A stretch of 64,000 nucleotides of DNA, taken from contig NZ_CP145905.1 in the NCBI RefSeq assembly GCF_036894955.1, positions 5,727,001 through 5,791,000 of the forward strand, given 5' to 3'. Positions 57,332-64,000 of this stretch are shown here, one piece after another (the stretch's first letter is position 1; the number at the start of each line of letters is the position of its first letter). Below the pieces are notes generated by a model that saw only the letters and a program-made list of their open reading frames with translations, searched no databases and was not told where the DNA came from. The stretch comes from Paenibacillus sp. KS-LC4 (GTDB lineage: Bacteria; Bacillota; Bacilli; Paenibacillales; Paenibacillaceae). Made by a program: the position numbers and the translations under genes.

Positions 57332-59041
57332 CTATCCGTCTACTCTTGCCATAACCGCCTGACGCAAAGCATTCAACGCTGCTTCAGCTTGCGAGGTCGA
57401 TTCACCGCGAACTGCAAAATAAACTTTAATCTTCGGCTCAGTACCCGATGGACGAAGACAGAACCATGAGCCATCAGCCAGCATATATTTCAGCACGTTT
57501 TCCGGGCGGAGACCATCCAGACCCAGCTTATAATCAAGCACCTGCTCTACCTTCACGCCGTTAATATCAACGGGCGGCTGATTGCGCCAGCTGTCCATAA
57601 TGCCAGCAATTTTTTGCACGCCGTCAAGACCCTTCAGTGTCCGCGACTCCAAACCTTCCAAATAAACGCCGTGCTTCTCATACAGCTCAAGCAATACATC
57701 ATATAGTGTCTTACCTAAGCTTCTATAATATGCTGCCGCTTCACAAATCAGCATAGCCGCTACGATAGCATCCTTATCCCTCGCGTAAGTTCCAGTCAAA
57801 TAACCATAGCTTTCCTCATAGCCGAAAAGGAAGGAGCGCTCGCCTGTTTTTTCATAGCTGGTCATTTTCTCGCCGATATATTTAAAGCCAGTAAGCGTGT
57901 TTTCAACAGCTACGCCGTAAGAACGAGCAATATCCGCACCCATCTCGCTCGTAACAATGGTTTTAATCACAACGCCGTTATCCGGCAATTGTCCACGCTC
58001 CTTGAGCTGGTCGAGCACATAATTCACCATCAAAGCACCTGATTGATTGCCTGTCAGCACAACATATTCACCGTTATTATTTTTTACAACGGCGCCCATA
58101 CGGTCGGCATCTGGATCAGTTCCGATAATAATATCGGCATTTACCTGCTGCGCCAGCTTGATTGCCAGCGTAAACGCCTCGCGTTCCTCCGGGTTAGGAG
58201 ATTTCACAGTGCTGAAGTAGCCATCCGGTTGCTCCTGTTCAGCGACAATATGTACATTGCTGAATCCGACTTTCGCAAGCACCTTGCGAACGGGCATATT
58301 GCCTGTTCCATGAAGCGGAGTGAATACTACGCTGAACTGCTCGCCTACGCCGCTGCGAATAAGCTCTGCATTCAAGCTTTGCCCAACCACCGTATTAATG
58401 TAGGATTCGTCAGCATCCTCGCCCAGCCATACGAGCAAGCCTTGCTCCTCTGCTTCTTCACGGCTCAGACGCTTCACCTGATCAAAACCCGTCACCTGCT
58501 GAATGGACGCAATAACCTGCTCCGCATCCTCAGGAATGAGCTGACAGCCGTCAGCGCCATACGCCTTATAGCCATTATATTCTGGCGGGTTGTGACTCGC
58601 CGTAATGACAATACCGCTCGAAGCTTTAAGCGAGCGCACCGCATACGACAGCTGTGGCGTTGCGCGCAACGACTTGAACAAATACGTTTTCACGCCGTTA
58701 GCCGCCAGCACAAGCGCTGAATCGAGCGCAAATTCCGGTGAATTGTTGCGCGAGTCGTGAGCGATAACCATTGAGGGAGCATCGCCCGCAGCATGACCCA
58801 GCAGCCAGTTCGCCAGCCCCTGTGTCGCTTTGCCGACAGTATAAGCATTAAGACGATTCGTGCCAGCGCCCATAACTCCGCGCAGACCGCCCGTTCCGAA
58901 TTCCAGATCGCGGTAGAAACGGTCTGTAATCTCCTTCTCATCGCCCGCGATGCTGCGAAGCTCCTCTTTCGTCGCCTCATCAATCAATGGATCGTTTAAC
59001 CATGCCTTGTAACGCTGAATTGCCACTTCATTTTGACTCAT
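57332..59041 (-). CDS. pgcA: Phosphoglucomutase/phosphomannomutase
   Basis: The 569-residue alpha-D-phosphohexomutase is complete: GIVITASHNPPEYNGYKAYG (active-site Ser), GTDPDADRMGAV (metal loop), FGYEESYGYL (sugar-binding) and RPSGTEPKIKVYF (phosphate-binding). It interconverts hexose 6- and 1-phosphates for UDP-glucose and related donors used in cell-wall polymers. GGAGAG precedes the ATG. It lies within the fabZ-csaB-tagO operon, linking sugar supply and polymer assembly. Confidence 0.95.
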   Translation of the reverse strand: MSQNEVAIQRYKAWLNDPLIDEATKEELRSIAGDEKEITDRFYRDLEFGTGGLRGVMGAGTNRLNAYTVGKATQGLANWLLGHAAGDAPSMVIAHDSRNNSPEFALDSALVLAANGVKTYLFKSLRATPQLSYAVRSLKASSGIVITASHNPPEYNGYKAYGADGCQLIPEDAEQVIASIQQVTGFDQVKRLSREEAEEQGLLVWLGEDADESYINTVVGQSLNAELIRSGVGEQFSVVFTPLHGTGNMPVRKVLAKVGFSNVHIVAEQEQPDGYFSTVKSPNPEEREAFTLAIKLAQQVNADIIIGTDPDADRMGAVVKNNNGEYVVLTGNQSGALMVNYVLDQLKERGQLPDNGVVIKTIVTSEMGADIARSYGVAVENTLTGFKYIGEKMTSYEKTGERSFLFGYEESYGYLTGTYARDKDAIVAAMLICEAAAYYRSLGKTLYDVLLELYEKHGVYLEGLESRTLKGLDGVQKIAGIMDSWRNQPPVDINGVKVEQVLDYKLGLDGLRPENVLKYMLADGSWFCLRPSGTEPKIKVYFAVRGESTSQAEAALNALRQAVMARVDG

Positions 59042-59073
59042 ATAGCCATCTCTCCTTTATATATAATGAAACT

Positions 59074-59505
59074 TTAGGCTGGGTCTGACAGAGCAAACAT
59101 AAGCTCGCCTTCAGCAACAACTTGGTCTCCAACTTTTGCAGTAGCTCGTCCTTTGCCGATGCTCCCTTTTAATCTGGTTATGACAACCTCAAGGGTAAGT
59201 GTATCGCCAGGCTTTACCTGACCGCGGAACCGAAAGCCATCAATACCTGCAAAAAAGCCTAATTTGCCTTTATTAACCTCCAGCATAAGCATCGCTACAG
59301 TGCCGACTTGGGCCAGCGCCTCAACGATAAGCACGCCAGGCATAACCGGATAGCCTGGAAAATGTCCTACAAAATAAGGTTCGTTCATCGTTACATTTTT
59401 AAGGCCAACCGCTCTGACACCCGGCTCTACCTCCAAAATACGGTCTATGAGCAGAAATGGCGGGCGATGGGGGATAATTTCCTGAATTTGAGTAATATCG
59501 AGCAT
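59074..59505 (-). CDS. fabZ: 3-hydroxyacyl-ACP dehydratase FabZ
   Basis: The 143-residue hot-dog protein starts at the ATG at 59505 with GGAAGGAG eight bases upstream; the frame continues to 59736 but that part has no ribosome site and looks non-coding. HFPGYPVMPGVLIVEALAQ holds the catalytic His and Glu. RPPFLLIDRI near the start and GDQVVAEGELMFAL near the end are typical. It dehydrates beta-hydroxyacyl-ACP in fatty acid synthesis. In Bacillus it also follows the flhO-flhP genes, as here after a plus-strand insertion. Confidence 0.95.
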   Translation of the reverse strand: MLDITQIQEIIPHRPPFLLIDRILEVEPGVRAVGLKNVTMNEPYFVGHFPGYPVMPGVLIVEALAQVGTVAMLMLEVNKGKLGFFAGIDGFRFRGQVKPGDTLTLEVVITRLKGSIGKGRATAKVGDQVVAEGELMFALSDPA

Positions 59506-59943
59506 GAAAAAAGCTCCTTCCTTGTTATCGAGGGTATAAAAAACACAATTTTTACTGACACTATAGATATCCTTCATGAAGCTGCAGTTTGTGAAGGTTG
59601 AGATAGAGAGCTTGGCTATGCGGACCCGAAGCGTCTGCGGCCAAGCTTCTTTCATTTTACCGCTAATCCCGCTGGACTCCTTCGCGGCACGCAAGTAAAG
59701 AATGATAGGCATTCTCCCCCTTGACGGGCGCGGCATTAAGACTCCAAACCATTATACAACTACCGTATCAAAAATAAAACTGCCACGGCCCATGTATGGC
59801 TAAACTTGGGACTTGCAGGTACAAATACGGCAACTAATGATTTTTTTCAAACAAAATACGACATCTTTATTCATTTCCTCTATATGTAAGCCGTTATATA
59901 GACTAGAGAGTTTTTTATTCTATAGACGAAGGGATAGGATGTA
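59506..59943. other. Divergent promoter region fabZ / Ig-like repeat protein
   Basis: This 438-bp gap must hold the leftward fabZ promoter and the rightward promoter of the gene at 59944. It is A/T-rich near 59840-59930. No palindrome or riboswitch was recognised. Confidence 0.4.
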
Positions 59944-62145
59944 GTGAATTTAAGTGTAAACGGAAACCAGTCGCTCAGAGAAATCAGGAGATGGCTCGCC
60001 GCCGTTCTATCTGTCATGCTCATCGCTACCACATTCAGCGGCATCGCAAGTGCTGCAGACGAAACTGTAACAAGCATTGAACTAAGCTATGATTCTTGGG
60101 ATTACAATAACAGCACTTCATCATTGGAAGTATTCATTGAGGATGATGCCGTTATTGTTTCCTTGCTGGCTGCCACTTCAAGCTCTTCTACCAAGAAGGA
60201 CGTTAGCGCCTCCGCTACTTGGAAGTCGTCCAACACCTCCTACGTCAAAGTGGACAAGGGCGTCCTGACGGCTGTAGGAAAAGGAACGGCTACGATTAGC
60301 GCTACTTATGGCGGATACACCGAAAATATTAAAGTTACATCCAATTACGTATATGATTCTGTACAAATTTTGAAAAACGGCAGCAACGCCGCAGAAAGCT
60401 ACGATGTAAATCTTGGAGCAGAGCAAGTGTTTACACTAAGCGGTATTAAAAGCGGCTCATCTAATGAGAACATTACTACTAACGCAACATGGACATCCTC
60501 CAACTCCTCTGTCGCTACAGTTGATGACGGCACAGTTACGCTTGTAGGCGCAGGGACAACAACGATTACAGCAAAATACAAAGGAAAGTCCGACACTGTA
60601 AAGCTCGTCGTAACTTCCCCTTATACATCACTGGCTTTGTCGCCAAAGACAATACTTGAAATTGATATGGGCAGCGATGATCAGAAGATCGATGCCATAG
60701 CTACAACTACTAGCGGATCGACAGAAACCGTAACGGCGAAAGCAACTTGGACAACTAGCAGCGCTGCTGTTGCAACCGTCAAGGATGGTGTTGTAACTCC
60801 AGTTGCAACTGGTCAAACTAAAATTACCGCAACTTATTTGGGAGTAAGCTCGACTATTGATGTTGTCGTTCGCACACCCTACCAATCAATCAAGCTGTCG
60901 CCAGCCAAGGAATATCAAATGATGCTAAACAGCCCTGGCTTGCAAATTACGGCTGAAGTTCAGGAGCTTTCCGGCAATGACGAGAACGTTACTACGCAAG
61001 CGGAATGGACGTCCTCCAATTTGCTGGTCGCAACAGTAACGAATGGCCTTGTTACACCTAAGGCAGTTGGAACAACTAAAGTAACTGCATCCATTAAAGG
61101 CATCAGCCGCAGCATCGACATTACCGTTTTCCCAAGCGTCAATGAGCTGACAATAGATAAAGAATCTATCGACACCTTCCCTGAGAAAAGCGAGACGCTG
61201 CCTAAGGTCAGCGGCACTACCTTCGGAGGGGATACAGCAGATGTTTCCAAAATCGTAACATGGACCGTTGCCAACGAAAAAATTGCTACTATTAAAGATG
61301 GCAAATGGACAGCAGGAGCTGTCGGCAAAACGATTATAACAGCTGAGCTCAATGGACTGAAAACGACATTCGAGCTAAATGTGCACCTTACGCCTGTGAA
61401 GCTTGTCCCAAGCACAAAAGAGCTTAGCGTAGTAATCGGCAAAGATTCGGCGTTGCCTACGATTACCGTTGTGAATCAGGATGGATCGGAAGAGGATGTT
61501 TCATCAAAAGCAACGTGGAAAGCGTCCTCGGACAATGCGATTGTCGTTAATGGCAAGGTAAAAGGGATTGAATCCTCTAAAGTGACGTTGACGGCAACCT
61601 ATTTAACTAAAACGACTACCGTAAAAGCTTATGTTGAAGAAGAAATCGAGAAGCTCGAAGCAGAACCATCCCGTCTGGAGCTTTTCCCAGGCAAGAGCAA
61701 GTCGGTAAAGGTAACAGGCTACTATGTGAGCGGCAAGAAGGTCGTTTTGAGCTCTAAAATGAACTGGACTGTTTCTTCCAGCACTCTGGCCACTGTTACT
61801 GGAAGCACCGTTAAAGCGCTGGCAGTAGGCAGCGGTAAATTGACTGGCTCTTATCAAGGAAAAACGCTGGAAATTCCGATTACTGTATCGCCTAAGCTTA
61901 AATCTTTGACCTTGTCGGATAAGTCGCTTAAACTAAGCCCAGGCACCTCTTATTCGCTTAAGCTTCAGGCCAACTATACGACTGGCAATCCAGTAGACGT
62001 AACAACGAGCGCAGCTTGGGTAACAAACAAAGCGAGCGTAGCCACTGTATCGAATGGCAAAATTATTGCTTTGAGCAAAGGTTCAGCTACTATTAAAGCT
62101 ACCTTTGACGGAAAGACAGTATCCATGCGTGTAACTGTAAAATAA
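59944..62145 (+). CDS. Secreted Ig-like (Big2) repeat protein
   Basis: The 733-residue protein starts with GTG. A signal peptide (WLAAVLSVMLIATTFSGIASA) ends near ASA-ADE. The rest is eight or so Big2 domains with the repeating TWxSSNxxVATVxxGxVTxxxxGxTxI pattern (for example TWTSSNSSVATVDDGTV and EWTSSNLLVATVTNGLV). There is no SLH, LPXTG or membrane anchor, so how it is held is unclear; binding to wall polymer or other surface proteins is possible. It is the only large plus-strand gene in the right half and interrupts the flagellar-fabZ order known from Bacillus, suggesting an insertion. Confidence 0.87.
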   Translation: MNLSVNGNQSLREIRRWLAAVLSVMLIATTFSGIASAADETVTSIELSYDSWDYNNSTSSLEVFIEDDAVIVSLLAATSSSSTKKDVSASATWKSSNTSYVKVDKGVLTAVGKGTATISATYGGYTENIKVTSNYVYDSVQILKNGSNAAESYDVNLGAEQVFTLSGIKSGSSNENITTNATWTSSNSSVATVDDGTVTLVGAGTTTITAKYKGKSDTVKLVVTSPYTSLALSPKTILEIDMGSDDQKIDAIATTTSGSTETVTAKATWTTSSAAVATVKDGVVTPVATGQTKITATYLGVSSTIDVVVRTPYQSIKLSPAKEYQMMLNSPGLQITAEVQELSGNDENVTTQAEWTSSNLLVATVTNGLVTPKAVGTTKVTASIKGISRSIDITVFPSVNELTIDKESIDTFPEKSETLPKVSGTTFGGDTADVSKIVTWTVANEKIATIKDGKWTAGAVGKTIITAELNGLKTTFELNVHLTPVKLVPSTKELSVVIGKDSALPTITVVNQDGSEEDVSSKATWKASSDNAIVVNGKVKGIESSKVTLTATYLTKTTTVKAYVEEEIEKLEAEPSRLELFPGKSKSVKVTGYYVSGKKVVLSSKMNWTVSSSTLATVTGSTVKALAVGSGKLTGSYQGKTLEIPITVSPKLKSLTLSDKSLKLSPGTSYSLKLQANYTTGNPVDVTTSAAWVTNKASVATVSNGKIIALSKGSATIKATFDGKTVSMRVTVK

Positions 62146-62184
62146 GCAAGGATAACATTTATCAATGCATATATTTAAAAAAAG

Positions 62185-62229
62185 AACACCGTCCGTATTG
62201 TTTTATTAACAAACGGATCGGTGTTTTTT
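62185..62229 (+). terminator. Terminator of the Big2 repeat protein gene
   Basis: ACACCGTCCGT pairs with ACGGATCGGTGT around a loop of about 15 bases; TTTTTT follows on the plus strand. Confidence 0.92.
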
Positions 62230-62322
62230 CGCATGCTGATTTTCCCAACCTGCTGACGACGCAAAAAAACGGCATCCGCAACAAGCTGCGAATACCGCTT
62301 TCAACCATTCATACGGTGCGAA

Positions 62323-62625
62323 CTACGAATCCGAGAATACAAGATCATAGACATGCTGCCAGGTTGACCACTCGAACACGTCATCCCCCGATTGCTTGCC
62401 CAGCACCGTGTAGCCGATGTAGAGGCCGGCAATCAGCATAATGACCATGATGCAAGGCACTATGCTGCGGAGCAAAATCCATAATATGATTCTCAGTACC
62501 AGGGGCCGTTTCTTCTTCTCTGGAGTGGAGCCCTGCCCCTTCCTGCGCGAGCTGCTGGTCTGTTCTGATTGTTCATCTTCCAGACTGCCATCTGCAAAAT
62601 CAGCTCGTTCATTCGTCGTACTCAT
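62323..62625 (-). CDS. EpuA-like small membrane protein (often named RNA polymerase beta-like)
   Basis: About 100 residues: a polar N-terminus rich in Ser/Glu/Lys, one membrane helix (IVPCIMVIMLIAGLYIGYTVLG) and the conserved end DVFEWSTWQHVYDLVF. This is the EpuA (PF11772) pattern, frequently misnamed DNA-directed RNA polymerase subunit beta. Role unknown; often it lies after flhP/flgG. The start is uncertain between 62637, 62634 and 62625; the ATG at 62625 gives a clear hydrophilic N-terminus. Confidence 0.78.
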   Translation of the reverse strand: MSTTNERADFADGSLEDEQSEQTSSSRRKGQGSTPEKKKRPLVLRIILWILLRSIVPCIMVIMLIAGLYIGYTVLGKQSGDDVFEWSTWQHVYDLVFSDS

Positions 62626-62642
62626 TACCACCATCACCCTAT

Positions 62643-63488
62643 CTATCTGCGCAAGCCGTTCGCCAATCCCATCATCGAATCGCTTGATGTTAATGCCCTA
62701 GCTACCAGCTGGTAAGCACGTTGGACATTAATCAGCTCAGTCATCTCGCTGCTCATATCCACATTGGATTGCTCAAGAGAGCCTTGGCGCAGCGCGATCG
62801 CATTATCCGCGTCAGGAGTAACCCCTTGGATTACATCACCCACATTCAGTCCTTCAGCTACGGAGAACAAATTGTCATCCAGCTGAGTAAGAGCAGAAGG
62901 CCGGGTTGCTTGCATCAATTTAATTGTGCCTAAATTAATAGTCGTACCGTCAGCAGCAACACCTTGTGCGCTGCCATTAGCACCGATAACCAGCTTATAG
63001 CCATCTGGAACAGTTATCGGCTGCTCAACTACTACATTGCCTGGCTGGGTCACCACTGTCGAAACGATAGGATAGCCTTCAGCCGTTGCCAAAATGTTAT
63101 CACCGTTTGCATTAACCGTCAACTGAAACGCACCGTTGCGCGTATAGGCGCGGTCGCCATTAGCGTTCACAATGACCTCAAACAATGCATTTCCTTCAAT
63201 CGCAAAGTCCGTCTCCTTGCCTGTTTTGGCAATCGTTCCTTGCTCTAAATTTGGCTTAATCATCGTCAACTGGGAGCCCCAGCCTTGGTTGAAATCAAGC
63301 GGCGTCATACGACCTGGCTGTTTAAAATCATTTGGCTGCTTGCTGACATTCGTCAACAAATCCTCAAACGTTGCTTCCTTCCGCTTATAACCTACTGTAT
63401 TCACGTTGGCGATATTATCAGCGATCATATCAAGCTTCTGTTGGAGTCCACTCATCGAGACTACTGCATTAATCATTGAGCCGTTCAT
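62643..63488 (-). CDS. flhP: Flagellar hook-basal body protein (FlhP/FlgG-type distal rod)
   Basis: The 281-residue rod protein begins with MINAVVSMSGLQQKLDMIADNIANVNTVGYKR (in parts: GLQQKLDMIADN, IANVNTVGYKR) and ends with SNVDMSSEMTELINVQRAYQ, the rod-hook-filament N- and C-terminal motifs. The inner region holds TDFAIEGNALFEV. It forms part of the flagellar rod outside the membrane. GAGG precedes the ATG. Gene order with flhO matches Bacillus mbl-flhO-flhP. Confidence 0.92.
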   Translation of the reverse strand: MNGSMINAVVSMSGLQQKLDMIADNIANVNTVGYKRKEATFEDLLTNVSKQPNDFKQPGRMTPLDFNQGWGSQLTMIKPNLEQGTIAKTGKETDFAIEGNALFEVIVNANGDRAYTRNGAFQLTVNANGDNILATAEGYPIVSTVVTQPGNVVVEQPITVPDGYKLVIGANGSAQGVAADGTTINLGTIKLMQATRPSALTQLDDNLFSVAEGLNVGDVIQGVTPDADNAIALRQGSLEQSNVDMSSEMTELINVQRAYQLVARALTSSDSMMGLANGLRR

Positions 63489-63524
63489 CGTCTGCCTCCT
63501 TCACGTTCCGTTGCTGACTTCGTC

Positions 63525-64000
63525 TTAAACGCGGCCTACTTCCGTTACAGCCTTCTCCAGACTTTGATCGTAAAATTGTACAACCTTCTGATTGGCTTCA
63601 TAAGCGCGAAGCGCCGCCATTAAATCAACGGAGGATTGTGCCGCATCTACGTTGGAACGCTCCACATAGCCTTGCTTCACCTCTACCTGATCCGTTTGCT
63701 GAAGCGCAACAGCCTGTGCTGTATCTCCATTAAAACGGAACTGGCCGTCTCCAGCGCGTACGAGTTGGTTTGGCTCATTAATCCGTGTCACCAGAAGCGG
63801 CTGCACCCCACTATCCACACCAGTTAACGAATTAACAAAACGCAAATCCTTCGTCAGTGACAGCTGCTCAAGCCCTATGCCTGCTGCGAATTGAATAGGG
63901 TTCCCATCAGCTCCAAGCACATTGGCGCCGTCTCCGTTAACGAGAAAACCGTCCGCCGTCAGCGTAAAGGAGCCTCCCCGCGTATAACGAATATCCCCTT
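63525..64000 (-). CDS. flhO: Flagellar hook-basal body protein (FlhO-type), cut by window edge
   Basis: The frame is open to the window end, so the N-terminus lies to the right. The visible part starts with DIRYTRGGSFTLTADGFLVN and ends with GYVERSNVDAAQSSVDLMAAL and EKAVTEVGRV, which are FlgF/FlgG-type motifs. It is the partner of the next gene (flhP), 36 bases away. An internal GTG at 63920 is not the true start, because coding continues upstream of it. Confidence 0.9.
   Translation of the reverse strand, partial: GDIRYTRGGSFTLTADGFLVNGDGANVLGADGNPIQFAAGIGLEQLSLTKDLRFVNSLTGVDSGVQPLLVTRINEPNQLVRAGDGQFRFNGDTAQAVALQQTDQVEVKQGYVERSNVDAAQSSVDLMAALRAYEANQKVVQFYDQSLEKAVTEVGRV

Noticed and set aside
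59506..59736. N-terminal extension of FabZ
   Set aside because: The added residues are not FabZ-like, have no ribosome site at their start, and a strong one lies before the ATG at 59505.

Overview
The window looks like a chromosomal segment of a flagellated, endospore-forming Bacillota close to Paenibacillus. Evidence is the Bacillus-like gene order degS-degU ... comFA-comFC-yvyF-flgM-flgN-flgK-flgL-fliW-csrA-flagellin-flaG-fliD-fliS-fliT, an alpha/beta-type spore protein, several SLH-domain surface proteins with csaB/tagA/tagO, and GC-rich Ala-rich linkers in an otherwise moderate-GC sequence. Almost every gene lies on the minus strand. No rRNA, tRNA, CRISPR array, phage or complete insertion sequence was seen.

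Layout. (1) 2-1236, plus strand: the tail of an adenylate-forming acyl ligase and an SDR, then a decayed gene fragment up to a bidirectional terminator at 1752-1807. (2) 1815-12334, minus: a glycan operon with two TPR-bearing GT2 glycosyltransferases, a WbsX/GH99-like fusion, an RraA-like protein, a CMP-sugar synthetase, a DAHP synthase, a pentulose-phosphate-epimerase/CBS fusion, a GT-B-like transferase and a PseB/CapD-type 4,6-dehydratase. (3) 12516-17031: two tandem Maf-type flagellin glycosyltransferases. (4) 17170-25474: late flagellar genes with two exact sigma-D-type promoters (flagellin, flgM) and a CsrA-type hairpin in the flagellin leader. (5) 25860-31855: comFC, comFA, an unknown membrane protein, degU and degS. 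(6) 32056-32222: a 167-bp element with perfect 15-bp terminal inverted repeats that supplies the stop codon of a phosphodiester-glycosidase gene. (7) 32219-51556: the cell-surface region with three SLH proteins, secreted proteins of unknown function, metK and a spore SASP gene. (8) 51917-59505: fabZ-pgcA-DUF5693-csaB-tagA-tagO, a probable cell-wall glycopolymer operon. (9) 59944-64000: a plus-strand Ig-like repeat protein, an EpuA-like small membrane protein and two FlgF/FlgG-type rod proteins, the last cut by the window edge.

How it fits together. Regions 2-4 read as one flagellin synthesis and decoration locus. The glycan operon would build nucleotide-activated sugars and glycan; Maf proteins would transfer a CMP-activated ulosonic sugar to flagellin; CsrA/FliW would match flagellin translation to export. 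The unusual point is that no pseudaminate or legionaminate synthase is visible. The only PEP-condensing enzyme is a DAHP synthase, placed directly beside a CMP-sugar synthetase. This suggests a CMP-activated 3-deoxy-heptulosonate, or a derivative, as Maf donor: an inference that I consider the most novel possibility here. Regions 7-8 form a second theme: SLH proteins are displayed on pyruvylated secondary cell-wall polymer, and the genes for its lipid-linked start (TagO, TagA), pyruvylation (CsaB) and hexose-phosphate supply (PgcA) lie next to those for the proteins it would anchor.
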